From positions 124,001-188,000 of the forward strand of contig NZ_CP129672.1 in assembly GCF_030505195.1 (NCBI RefSeq): DNA of 64,000 nt, read 5' to 3'. The notes below the pieces were generated by a model. It was given only the letters and a program-made list of their open reading frames with translations. It was not told the DNA's origin and ran no database searches. How positions within the stretch are numbered: the first letter of the stretch is position 1; every line of letters begins with the position of its first letter. Both the position numbers and the translations under genes were made by a program. This DNA is from Comamonas testosteroni. GTDB taxonomy: Bacteria > Pseudomonadota > Gammaproteobacteria > Burkholderiales > Burkholderiaceae_C. Positions 49,469-58,226 of this stretch are shown here, piece after piece.

Positions 49469-49897
49469 ATGAAGCAGCAGCCACAGCGGCAACCCCGACT
49501 CATAGGAGCCATCGGCCTCGGCCTGCTGGCTCTGTCCTATGCAACTGCCCTGCCCTGGCTGGTGCGCGGCGAAGCCGTGGACCTGGTGCCTTTTCTCTGC
49601 GCCCTGGCCTTTGGCTGCTGCCTGATCCGCCCTGCCACGCTCGCCTTCGAGCGCGCATCCAAGCATGCCAAGGCCCTGGCCGTGGCGCTTGTGGCCCTGC
49701 TTGCCGCCGCCATCGCGACTGCCGTGGCCGGCGGCCATGTTCAAAGCTGGCTCGCACATCTGCGCACCATGCCGATGTGGCAGGTCAATCACCTCTTTTT
49801 CCTGTTTTTCGCCTTGCTGCCGCTCAGCAAAGGCATCATCGTCGCTGCTCTCAACTTCATCAGCCAGGCGGCACGCGGCATGGTAGACAAGCCCTAG
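49469..49897 (+). CDS. Hypothetical membrane protein (4 TM)
   Basis: The 142-residue protein starts at ATG 49469 with AGGTG upstream. Four hydrophobic helices are visible: LIGAIGLGLLALSYATALPW, VPFLCALAFGCCLI, ALAVALVALLAAAIATAVAG and VNHLFFLFFALLPLSKGIIV. The last codons and the stop are supplied by an 11-bp tandem repeat (C-terminus VDKP then TAG). Function unknown. Confidence 0.65.
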   Translation: MKQQPQRQPRLIGAIGLGLLALSYATALPWLVRGEAVDLVPFLCALAFGCCLIRPATLAFERASKHAKALAVALVALLAAAIATAVAGGHVQSWLAHLRTMPMWQVNHLFFLFFALLPLSKGIIVAALNFISQAARGMVDKP

Positions 49898-49949
49898 ACA
49901 AGCCCTAGACAAGCCCTAGACAAGCCCTAGACAAGCACTAGACAGGCTC
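49884..49949 (+). repeat. Eleven-bp minisatellite at the 3' end of the membrane protein gene
   Basis: Four identical TAGACAAGCCC units, a fifth with one change (TAGACAAGCAC) and a sixth partial TAGACAGGCTC. The in-frame TAG of the second unit is the gene's stop codon, and each unit carries a TAG. Confidence 0.95.
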
Positions 49950-50021
49950 CAGCGCCATTGTTCCCGCGCCATCCCGGCATTCACAGCGCAGCCAGCTATA
50001 GTGGCGCCGGACACGCACATC

Positions 50022-50273
50022 ATGAAAACCCTGGGCCGACTTGTTTTCTCCGCCTTGCTGGCACTGCTTGCCGGTGTGGCCGTGGCGGCGCTTTTTCTGC
50101 CGTTTCACAGCATCTTGCTGCCGCCCGACGGGGTCAGCTGCCTGAATGAGGGCATCTCGGGATGCTTGCGTGCCCTGGAGATAAGCCTGCTTGTTTACGG
50201 CCCCTTGTTCTCCATCATCGGCGTTCTGGCCGGCACACCGGTCTTCATGCTGCTTCTGTACCTGCGTGATTGA
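50022..50273 (+). CDS. Small two-helix membrane protein
   Basis: The 83-residue protein starts at ATG 50022 (a GTG at 50001 is possible). Two hydrophobic helices, LVFSALLALLAGVAVAALFL and LLVYGPLFSIIGVLAGTPVF, flank a loop with two cysteines (VSCLNEGISGC). Unknown function. It is followed by a possible small ORF that overlaps its stop. Confidence 0.6.
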   Translation: MKTLGRLVFSALLALLAGVAVAALFLPFHSILLPPDGVSCLNEGISGCLRALEISLLVYGPLFSIIGVLAGTPVFMLLLYLRD

Positions 50274-50461
50274 TCAGGCTGCTGCGCCTGGGCATCGACC
50301 TGCGGCGCTATCGTGCGCGCAGCACGGTCGTGCGCCGCAGCACAGAACATCTGCGCCAAAGCCTGCCTCCGCTCAGACCGCCCACGCCGAAAAAGCCGTG
50401 GCCGCTACTGCATCCGCCAGCGCCAGCTCATCGGCCCCGACCGCTGAATCATCATTCATAG
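50270..50461 (+). CDS. Possible 63-residue basic, proline-rich protein
   Basis: A TTG start overlapping the preceding stop (TTGA) opens a 63-codon frame: amphipathic N-terminus with many Arg (LLRLGIDLRRYRARSTVVRR), then a proline-rich tail. There is no family match; it may be spurious. Confidence 0.3.
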   Translation: MIRLLRLGIDLRRYRARSTVVRRSTEHLRQSLPPLRPPTPKKPWPLLHPPAPAHRPRPLNHHS

Positions 50462-50485
50462 CTGGCTTCGCTCTCCTTTAGGGAA

Positions 50486-50540
50486 ATTCAGATACAAAAG
50501 TACCTGGGTTTCATGCAGAACATGCGACAGAAGCTCCTAT
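50486..50540. repeat. Class 2 intergenic repeat, copy C (shortened)
   Basis: ATTCAGATAC-aaaa-GTACCTG hairpin core, TCATGCAGAACATGCGACAG and AGCTCCT, in the same order as copies A and B but with the 5' part missing. Confidence 0.65.
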
Positions 50541-50570
50541 AAAGAGAGCAAACACAGGCCAGACCGGCAA

Positions 50571-50602
50571 CAAAAAACCGGCAGTGTCTCCACTGCCGGT
50601 TT
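50571..50602 (-). terminator. Terminator of clpA
   Basis: Perfect 12-bp stem AAACCGGCAGTG / CACTGCCGGTTT with TCTC loop; the A-run at 50572-50577 is a T-run on the minus strand. It lies about 50 bp after the clpA stop. Confidence 0.92.
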
Positions 50603-50652
50603 CTGGTCTCAGCGCCCCTCACGGACGCCGGCAAAAGCCTTCATGGCTTGCC

Positions 50653-52977
50653 TTAATCGGCCACTACCTGCTCGGGCTCGGCCTTGGAGGCGTCCTTGGG
50701 CAACTCGGTAATGGTGAGCTTGACATCACCCTTGCCTTCGTTGCCCGCTTCGTCCCAATCCACTTCCAGGCGCCCGCCGTTGGTCAGACGACCGAACAGC
50801 AGCTCATCGGCCAGCGAGCGGCGGATGGTGTCCTGGATCAGGCGCTGCATGGGGCGTGCACCCATGAGCGGATCGAAGCCCTTCTTGGCCAGGTGCTTGC
50901 GCAGCTCGTCGCTGAAGGTGACGTCCACCTTCTTCTCGGCCAGTTGCTGCTCCAGTTGCAGCAGGAACTTGTCGACCACGCGCAAGATGATCTGCTCGTC
51001 CAGCGGCTTGAAGCTGACGATGGCATCCAGACGGTTGCGGAACTCAGGCGTGAACAGGCGCTTGATATCGCCCATTTCATCGCCGGCCTCACGCGGATTC
51101 GTGAAACCGATGGTGGCCTTGTTCATGGTCTCGGCACCCGCATTCGTGGTCATGATGATGATCACGTTGCGGAAGTCGGCCTTGCGCCCGTTGTTGTCGG
51201 TCAGCGTGCCGTGATCCATGACCTGCAGCAGCACGTTGAAGATGTCCGGATGCGCTTTCTCGATTTCGTCGAGCAGCAGCACCGAATGCGGCTTCTTGGT
51301 CACGGCCTCGGTCAGCAGACCGCCCTGGTCAAAGCCCACATAGCCGGGAGGCGCGCCGATCAGTCGGCTGACGGCATGACGCTCCATGTACTCGGACATG
51401 TCGAAGCGGATCAGGTCCACGCCCAGGATGTAGGCCAGCTGCTTGGCAGCTTCCGTCTTGCCGACGCCCGTGGGGCCGGAGAACAGGAAGGAGCCGATCG
51501 GCTTGTCCGGCTTGCCCAGACCCGAGCGCGCCATCTTGACGGCGGACGCCAGCACCTCCAGCGCCTTGTCCTGGCCGAAGACCACGCTCTTCAAGTCACG
51601 CTCCAGCGTCTGCAGCTTGCTGCGGTCGTCGTTGCTGACGTTGGCAGGCGGAATGCGGGCGATCTTGGCCACGATGGCTTCGATCTCGGCCTTGCCGATG
51701 GTCTGCTTGCGCTGAGCTTCGGGGGCAATGCGCTGGGCAGCGCCCGCCTCGTCGATCACGTCGATGGCCTTGTCGGGCAGGTGACGGTCATTGATGTACT
51801 TGGCCGACAGCTCGGCCGCCGCCTGCAGGGCGTCCTGCTCGTAGGTGATGCTGTGGTGCTCCTCGAAGCGCGACTTCAGGCCCTTGAGGATGTCCACGGT
51901 CTCGGCCACGGTTGGCTCGACCACATCCACCTTCTGGAAACGGCGCGACAGGGCCGCGTCTTTCTCGAAGATGCCACGGTATTCCGTGAACGTGGTCGCA
52001 CCGATGCAGCGCAGCTGACCGCTGGACAGCGCGGGCTTGAGCAGATTGGACGCATCCAGCGTGCCGCCCGAAGCCGCACCGGCGCCGATCAGCGTGTGGA
52101 TCTCGTCGATGAACAGGATGGCATGCGGCTTGTCCTTGAGCGACTTGAGCACGCCCTTGAGGCGCTGCTCGAAATCGCCGCGGTACTTGGTGCCGGCCAG
52201 CAGCGCGCCCATATCCAGCGAGTAGACCACGCCATCCTTGAGCACCTCGGGCACCGTGCCTTCGGTGATGCGCCAGGCCAGACCCTCGGCAATGGCCGTC
52301 TTGCCCACACCGGCCTCGCCCACCAGCAGCGGGTTGTTCTTGCGGCGGCGGCACAGGATCTGGATGGTGCGCTCGACCTCGTACTCGCGCCCGATCAGCG
52401 GATCGATCTTGCCTTCCTTGGCGGCCACATTCAGGTTGAGCGTGAACTGCTCCAGCGGCGAGGCCTTTTCATTGCGCTCGCCAGCGGCGCCTTCTTCGCT
52501 CTCCGAGGGAGATTCGGCCTTGGCTGGCTCGGGCGGCTCGCCCTTCTTGATGCCATGAGCAATGAAGTTGACCACGTCCAGGCGCGTCACGCCCTGCTGG
52601 TGCAGGTAGTACACGGCATGGGAGTCCTTTTCGCCGAAGATGGCCACGAGCACATTGGCACCCGTCACCTCCTTCTTGCCATTGCCTGTGGACTGCACAT
52701 GCATGATGGCGCGCTGAATCACACGCTGGAATCCCAGCGTGGGCTGCGTATCCACCTCTTCGGTGCCGTCCACCTGCGGTGTGTTGTCCTTGATGAAGTT
52801 GGACAGCGATGAACGCAGGTCGTCTATGTTGGCCGCGCATGCGCGCAGCACTTCAGCTGCACTGGGGTTGTCCAGCAGGGCGAGCAGCAGATGCTCCACG
52901 GTGATGAACTCGTGGCGCTGCTGACGGGCCTCGACAAACGCCATGTGCAAGCTGACTTCCAGTTCTTGAGCGATCAT
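50653..52977 (-). CDS. clpA: ClpA, ATPase subunit of the ClpAP protease
   Basis: The 774-residue AAA+ unfoldase feeds substrates to ClpP. N-domain: [24 protein letters not shown] start. First AAA+ module: Walker [17 protein letters not shown] and Walker [16 protein letters not shown]. Second: Walker [16 protein letters not shown] and [15 protein letters not shown]. The IGL/IGF loop that docks ClpP is in the second-module helical region. It is directly downstream of clpS. Confidence 0.97.
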   Translation of the reverse strand: MIAQELEVSLHMAFVEARQQRHEFITVEHLLLALLDNPSAAEVLRACAANIDDLRSSLSNFIKDNTPQVDGTEEVDTQPTLGFQRVIQRAIMHVQSTGNGKKEVTGANVLVAIFGEKDSHAVYYLHQQGVTRLDVVNFIAHGIKKGEPPEPAKAESPSESEEGAAGERNEKASPLEQFTLNLNVAAKEGKIDPLIGREYEVERTIQILCRRRKNNPLLVGEAGVGKTAIAEGLAWRITEGTVPEVLKDGVVYSLDMGALLAGTKYRGDFEQRLKGVLKSLKDKPHAILFIDEIHTLIGAGAASGGTLDASNLLKPALSSGQLRCIGATTFTEYRGIFEKDAALSRRFQKVDVVEPTVAETVDILKGLKSRFEEHHSITYEQDALQAAAELSAKYINDRHLPDKAIDVIDEAGAAQRIAPEAQRKQTIGKAEIEAIVAKIARIPPANVSNDDRSKLQTLERDLKSVVFGQDKALEVLASAVKMARSGLGKPDKPIGSFLFSGPTGVGKTEAAKQLAYILGVDLIRFDMSEYMERHAVSRLIGAPPGYVGFDQGGLLTEAVTKKPHSVLLLDEIEKAHPDIFNVLLQVMDHGTLTDNNGRKADFRNVIIIMTTNAGAETMNKATIGFTNPREAGDEMGDIKRLFTPEFRNRLDAIVSFKPLDEQIILRVVDKFLLQLEQQLAEKKVDVTFSDELRKHLAKKGFDPLMGARPMQRLIQDTIRRSLADELLFGRLTNGGRLEVDWDEAGNEGKGDVKLTITELPKDASKAEPEQVVAD

Positions 52978-53039
52978 GTGCGACTCCTTTCGGCTTGCTT
53001 GGTTGACTCTGTGCTAACTAATCTGAGGGCGGACTGCGC

Positions 53040-53396
53040 TTATTCAACAGGCTCGAATGTGGCCTGCAACGGATGGCCCGCTTTCTGGGCCGCCTGCAAT
53101 ACCTGCTCGACTTTTGTCGCCGCCACATCCTGGCTGTAGACGCCGCAGACACCACGGCCGTCCAAATGAATCTTGAGCATGATCTGCGTGGCCGATTCGC
53201 GGTCCTTGCCGAACAGCTCCTGCAGCACGGCAATCACGAACTCCATGGGCGTGAAGTCGTCGTTGAGCATCACCACCTGATACATGCGTGGCGGCTGCAG
53301 CCGCTGGCGGCGCCGTTCAAGCACCAAGGAATCTCCATCGTCAGGCGTTCTGATCGCTGGCGAGACCGGGGGAATTGATGGGAGTTGGGTAGCCAT
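53040..53396 (-). CDS. clpS: ClpS, adaptor of ClpAP (N-end rule)
   Basis: The 118-residue adaptor binds N-degrons and the ClpA N-domain. Core signature [22 protein letters not shown] and later [20 protein letters not shown]. The acidic pair of NDDFTPM and the MEF/FVI pocket residues recognise N-terminal residues. Start at ATG 53396; ATG 53405 is possible. It is 62 bp upstream of clpA. Confidence 0.95.
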   Translation of the reverse strand: MATQLPSIPPVSPAIRTPDDGDSLVLERRRQRLQPPRMYQVVMLNDDFTPMEFVIAVLQELFGKDRESATQIMLKIHLDGRGVCGVYSQDVAATKVEQVLQAAQKAGHPLQATFEPVE

Positions 53397-53604
53397 GAAA
53401 TCCATTCTAGCGAGCCGTTGCAATGTTTTTGCGCTGGCATATGCATAGCATTGTTAGGGATTTCAAGGCGGCTGAAAGCAAAATTGGCAAAACCAAGGGA
53501 AATCCATGGAGATCCCTTACCCAGCAAGCGCTCTGCGCTATCAAAAAAAAGGGCTCCTATCCGACATTCGAGTGCAAGCAGCTCGAAAAGGCAGCCCATG
53601 CTTT

Positions 53605-56600
53605 TTATTCATAAACCACTTTGACCTGACCGGCAGCAGCCGAGCCATACCAGGCGGCCAGTGCGGCATCCGACGGATAGAAGCGGCTGCTCTCGCCCAG
53701 CGCCAGCTCGCAACTGGCCGAGCCGCGCCCATCCCGGCAGATCAGGTCCAGGCGCACTTTCACGCCATGGTTGATATTGCCGCTCTCGGTTTCCTCGACC
53801 TTGGCCGGGAACTGGCGCAGCAGCGCCGGCACATCGGGCATCTTCTCCCCGACGCTGACCTGCAGATAGCGCGCAAAACGGCAGCGTGCATCGGCCAGGC
53901 TCCACATCTGCTGCACCTTCATGCGCAGGCCGCCGCTGAAGCGGTCGGGCTGCAGACGCCCCGAAACCACGACAAACTCGTCCTCCTTGAGCACTTCGGC
54001 GCAGGCAGCCATGGTTTTTTCGTCGACGGAAGCTTCGATCACCGCAGATTTGTCGTCCAGCGTGAAGATGCTGAGCTTGCCACGCTGGCCGTTGATGGTG
54101 CGCAGACCGCCGATGATGCCGGCCATGGTCTGCGGCTCGCGGCTGCCCTGCATCTCGCCGATCGGGGTGCGCACGAAACGGCGCACTTCGGCCTCGACCT
54201 CGTCGAACAGATGGCCCGTCAGATAAAAGCCGATGGCCGTTTTTTCCAGCGTCAGCTTTTCCTTGACGCCCCAGGGCAGCACATCGGCCATGGGTGGCTC
54301 CGCCGTGCTCGAGCCCAGCGCATCATCGCCCATCATGTCGAACAGGCCACCCTGGTCGGCGTTGGCAATCGACGTGGCAGCAAAGCCGAAGGCCGTGTCC
54401 AGCGTCGCCATCAGCGAGGCGCGGTTCATGTCTATCGAATCAAAGGCGCCGCCCTTGATCAGCGCTTCCACCGTCCGCTTGTTGATGCGACTGCGATCCA
54501 CGCGCAGGCAGAAGTCGAACAGGCTCTTGAACGGTCCCTTCTCGTGGCCGTTGGGGCCTGTGCCCTCGCCGTTGCGCGCGGCCACGATGGCTTCGATAGC
54601 CGCCTGCCCTGTTCCCTTGATGGCTCCAAGGCCATAGCGTATGACCTTGTCGGTCACCGGCTCGAAGCGGTGCACGCCGCGGTTCACATCGGGCATCTCG
54701 AAAGTGATGCCCATCTTGAGCGCGTCCTCGTACAACACCTTGAGCTTGTCGGTGTTGTCCATTTCCACGGTCATATTGCCGCAGTAGAACTCGGCCGTGT
54801 AGTGCACCTTGAGCCAGCCCGTGTGATAGGCCAGCAGGGAGTAGGCTGCCGCGTGCGACTTGTTGAAGCCGTAGCCCGCGAACTTCTCCATCAAGTCAAA
54901 GACCTCGTCGGCCTTTTCCTCGCTCAGTCCGTTCTTGGCTGCGCCTTCGCGGAAGATGGCCCGGTGCTTGACCATCTCCTCGACCTTCTTCTTGCCCATG
55001 GCACGGCGCAGCAAGTCGGCGCCACCCAGCGAGTAGCCGCCAAGCACCTGGGCGGTCTGCATCACCTGCTCCTGGTAGACCATGATGCCGTAGGTTTCGG
55101 CCAGCACCGACTCGACCAGCGGATGCGGGTACTCCACGACTTCCTGCCCGTGCTTGCGGGCAATGAAGGTGGGAATCAGGTCCATGGGGCCGGGACGGTA
55201 GAGGGCGTTCAGCGCAATCAGGTCTTCCAGGCGCGAGGGCTTGGCCTCCTTGAGCATCTGCTGCATGCCGCGCGATTCAAACTGGAAAACGGCTTCGGTC
55301 TTGCCGTCGGAGAACAGCTTGTAGGTCGGGTAGTCGTCCAGCGGAATGTTCTCGAACTGGAAGTTCTCCTGGCCCTTGTGGCGCTTCATGATGAATTCGC
55401 GCGCAATCTCCAGAATCGTCAGCGTGGCCAGGCCCAAGAAGTCGAACTTCACCAGGCCCACGGCTTCCACGTCGTCCTTGTCGTACATGGCCACGGCCGA
55501 GGTACTGCCGGGCTGCTGGTACAGCGGGCAGAAATCGGCCAGGCGGCCCGGCGCAATCACCACGCCGCCGGCGTGCATGCCGATGTTTCGCGTCATGCCC
55601 TCCAGGCTCTGCGCCATCTCGATCAGGGTCTTGACGTCCTCCTCGCGCTCGATGCGCTCGGCCAGAATCGGCTCCTCCTTGATGGCGTATGTGTATTTGT
55701 CGCCTTCCTTGGGCGGATTGGGCGGGTACTTGAGCGTGACATGCAGGCCGGGCTTGTTCGGGATCAGCTTGGAGATGCCGTCGCAGAAGGTGTAGCTCAT
55801 GTCCAGCACGCGGCCCACGTCGCGGATGGCCGCCCGCGCGGCCATGGTGCCGAAGGTGGCGATCTGGCTGACGGCGTCGCGCCCGTAGCGGTCCTTGACA
55901 TAGTCGATCACGCGGTCGCGGTTCTGCTGGCAGAAGTCCACGTCAAAGTCGGGCATGGACACGCGCTCCGGGTTCAGGAAACGCTCGAACAGCAAGTTGT
56001 ATTCCAGCGGGTCGAGATCGGTCACCTTGAGCACATAAGCCACCAGCGAGCCGGCACCCGAGCCGCGACCCGGCCCCACTGGGCAGCCATTGGCCTTGGC
56101 CCACTTGATAAAGTCCGACACGATGAGGAAGTAGCCCGGAAAGCCCATCTTCATGATGGTGCCCAGCTCGAACTCCAGCCGCTCCACATAGCGCGAACGC
56201 TGGGCGTCGCGCTTGGCCGCATCGGGATAGAGGTGGACCAGACGCTCTTCCAGCCCCTGGTAGGACTCATGGCGGAAGAACTCGTCCATGGTCATGCCAT
56301 CAGGCACGGGGAAGTTGGGCAGTTGCGGGTTGCCCAGCTCCAGCGTCAGGCTGCAGCGGCGGGCAATTTCCACCGTGTTCTCGATCGCGCTCGGAATGTC
56401 GGCAAACAGCTGCTCCATTTCGGCAGCGGTTTTGAAATACTGTTCGCGGGTGAACTTGCGCACCCGCTTGGCATTGCCCAGGATCTCGCCTTCGGCGATG
56501 CAGACACGGGCCTCGTGTGCCTCGTAATCATCGGGCTTGGCATACTGAATCGGGTGTGTCGCCACCACCGGGAGATTCAGACGGCTGGCCAGCTTCACAG

Positions 56601-57138
56601 CAGCCAGCACATGCGACTCGTCATCGGGACGGCCCGCGCGCTGCAGCTCGATATAGAAGCGGTGCGGGAACATGGTGGCCAGGCGCTGGGCAATCTCGGC
56701 CGCACCTTTCTCATCACCACGCGTCAGGGCTATGCCCACGGGGCCGGCATGCGCACCGGACAGCACGATCAGTCCCTCGCCCAGCTCCTGCAGCCATTCC
56801 CACTTGTGCTGCGCCTGATCACGTACCACATTGCGCGTCCAGCCGCGGGCCAGCAGCTCGGCAATATTGTGGTAGCCCTGCTTGCTCTGCACAAGAACGA
56901 TGATCCGCGAAGGCGGCGCGTCGCCCAGCCCTTCGAGCACGATCTCGGCGCCCAGCAGAGGCTTGACGCCCTTGCCGCGACCTTCGCGGTAGAACTTGAT
57001 GCCGCCAAACAGATTGTTGAAGTCGGTAATGGCCATCGCCACCTGCCCGTCTTCGGCAGCGGCCTTGATCATGGCATTGACGCGGGTGGTTCCGTCGACG
57101 ACGGAGAATTCGGTGTGCAGGCGCAGATGGACAAACAT
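53605..57138 (-). CDS. dnaE: DNA polymerase III alpha subunit DnaE
   Basis: The 1177-residue replicative polymerase starts at ATG 57138. PHP domain FVHLRLHTEFSVVDG at the N-terminus; catalytic acidic residues in SMPDFDVDFCQQNRDRVIDY and the third Asp in LVKFDFLGL; GGVVIAPGRLADFCPLYQQ and FAGYGFNKSHAAAYSLLAYH are conserved. Housekeeping DnaE1 by length and by the complete C-terminal OB region. The mutasome gene dnaE2 is a separate locus. A very long plus-strand frame runs antisense to it and is rejected. Confidence 0.97.
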   Translation of the reverse strand: MFVHLRLHTEFSVVDGTTRVNAMIKAAAEDGQVAMAITDFNNLFGGIKFYREGRGKGVKPLLGAEIVLEGLGDAPPSRIIVLVQSKQGYHNIAELLARGWTRNVVRDQAQHKWEWLQELGEGLIVLSGAHAGPVGIALTRGDEKGAAEIAQRLATMFPHRFYIELQRAGRPDDESHVLAAVKLASRLNLPVVATHPIQYAKPDDYEAHEARVCIAEGEILGNAKRVRKFTREQYFKTAAEMEQLFADIPSAIENTVEIARRCSLTLELGNPQLPNFPVPDGMTMDEFFRHESYQGLEERLVHLYPDAAKRDAQRSRYVERLEFELGTIMKMGFPGYFLIVSDFIKWAKANGCPVGPGRGSGAGSLVAYVLKVTDLDPLEYNLLFERFLNPERVSMPDFDVDFCQQNRDRVIDYVKDRYGRDAVSQIATFGTMAARAAIRDVGRVLDMSYTFCDGISKLIPNKPGLHVTLKYPPNPPKEGDKYTYAIKEEPILAERIEREEDVKTLIEMAQSLEGMTRNIGMHAGGVVIAPGRLADFCPLYQQPGSTSAVAMYDKDDVEAVGLVKFDFLGLATLTILEIAREFIMKRHKGQENFQFENIPLDDYPTYKLFSDGKTEAVFQFESRGMQQMLKEAKPSRLEDLIALNALYRPGPMDLIPTFIARKHGQEVVEYPHPLVESVLAETYGIMVYQEQVMQTAQVLGGYSLGGADLLRRAMGKKKVEEMVKHRAIFREGAAKNGLSEEKADEVFDLMEKFAGYGFNKSHAAAYSLLAYHTGWLKVHYTAEFYCGNMTVEMDNTDKLKVLYEDALKMGITFEMPDVNRGVHRFEPVTDKVIRYGLGAIKGTGQAAIEAIVAARNGEGTGPNGHEKGPFKSLFDFCLRVDRSRINKRTVEALIKGGAFDSIDMNRASLMATLDTAFGFAATSIANADQGGLFDMMGDDALGSSTAEPPMADVLPWGVKEKLTLEKTAIGFYLTGHLFDEVEAEVRRFVRTPIGEMQGSREPQTMAGIIGGLRTINGQRGKLSIFTLDDKSAVIEASVDEKTMAACAEVLKEDEFVVVSGRLQPDRFSGGLRMKVQQMWSLADARCRFARYLQVSVGEKMPDVPALLRQFPAKVEETESGNINHGVKVRLDLICRDGRGSASCELALGESSRFYPSDAALAAWYGSAAAGQVKVVYE

Positions 57139-57377
57139 GGCCGCTATTGTAGGAAGAGCGCTTCGTCCCTGCGCACTCAATGCCTCTAGATTCGCTGAGC
57201 CCTGGCGTAAAGACGCCAGCAACTCGCCGGCGCGATCCGGCGGCCCATTACAATGCGTCGATCCTTTTTCAGGAAGGTCCGGCCCTGGTGGTGTATGGTG
57301 TAGGTTTTGCGCCTTGCCGCCAGATGCGACGGGCCTGCCTCCTATTACCGCTAATGATCGTCAGAAAACTGTCCACC

Positions 57378-58169
57378 ATGCCGCGTATTTCACTGACTCT
57401 AGTCCCTGCCGTGTTAATCGCCGCCACGCTGGCGGGATGCTCCAGCACCAAGGACGACCCGACGGCCAAGTGGACACCCGAGCGCATCTATACCGAAGCG
57501 CGCGATGAATCTTCCTCCGGCGCCTATGACAAGGCCGTGCCGCTGTTCGAGAAGCTCGAAGGCCGTGCTGCCGGCACGCCGCTGGCCCAGCAGGCCCAGC
57601 TGGAAAAAGCGTATGCCCAGTACAAGGCCGGCGAAAAAGTGCAGGCTCTGGCCACGCTGGACCGCTTCACCAAGCTGCATCCTGCCAGCCCCGCCATGGA
57701 CTACGCCCTCTACCTCAAGGGTCTGGTCAACTTCAATGACAACCTGGGCATGTTCGGCTGGCTGACCCGCCAGGATCTGTCCGAACGCGACCAGAAAGCC
57801 GCCAAGGATTCGTTCGAGTCCTTCCGCGAACTGGTGACCCGCTTTCCAGATTCCAAGTACTCCGACGATGCCCGCCAGCGCATGCAGTACATCGTGAACT
57901 CGCTGGCCCAGTACGAAGTCCATGTCGCCAAGTACTACTTCAGCCGAGGCGCCTATGTGGCGGCCATTGCCCGTGCGCAGGCTGCCATCAGGGACTACCA
58001 GAACGTGCCCGCAGTGCGCGAAGCCATGGTGATCCTCGTCAAGTCCTATGACGCCCTGGGCATGACTCAGCTGCGTGACGACGCCCAGCGCGTGCTGGAG
58101 AGCAGCTATGGCGCCAACACCGAACAAAACGTAGAGAAGAAAAAAGAATCCTGGTGGAAGCTCTGGTAA
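57378..58169 (+). CDS. bamD: Outer-membrane assembly lipoprotein BamD
   Basis: The 263-residue lipoprotein of the BAM complex starts at ATG 57378 with signal LVPAVLIAATLAGC (lipobox LAGC, Cys at about residue 21). TPR repeats follow: AYDKAVPLFEKLEGR, YKAGEKVQALATLDRFTKLHP, and later HVAKYYFSRGAYVAAIARAQ. Such TPRs hold OMP C-termini. The start at 57354 is possible. Divergent from dnaE, with the bidirectional terminator at its 3' end. Confidence 0.93.
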   Translation: MPRISLTLVPAVLIAATLAGCSSTKDDPTAKWTPERIYTEARDESSSGAYDKAVPLFEKLEGRAAGTPLAQQAQLEKAYAQYKAGEKVQALATLDRFTKLHPASPAMDYALYLKGLVNFNDNLGMFGWLTRQDLSERDQKAAKDSFESFRELVTRFPDSKYSDDARQRMQYIVNSLAQYEVHVAKYYFSRGAYVAAIARAQAAIRDYQNVPAVREAMVILVKSYDALGMTQLRDDAQRVLESSYGANTEQNVEKKKESWWKLW

Positions 58170-58193
58170 GCAACGTTTGCCGCCCAAAGGACA

Positions 58194-58221
58194 AAAGGAT
58201 GCGTCAATCGCATCCTTTTTT
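58194..58221. terminator. Bidirectional terminator between bamD and the helicase gene
   Basis: AAAGGATGCG / CGCATCCTTT stem with TCAAT loop; T-run on the right and A-run on the left, between convergent genes. Confidence 0.9.
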
Positions 58222-58226
58222 CATTG

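Noticed and set aside
50584..52812. 742-codon plus-strand open frame opposite clpA
   Set aside because: Shadow of the clpA coding frame; no protein family resemblance and no ribosome site.
53506..57189. 1227-codon open frame on the plus strand opposite dnaE
   Set aside because: It is a mirror frame of a GC-rich, codon-biased gene; the protein is rich in His/Gln/Leu without domains, and dnaE on the other strand is unambiguous.
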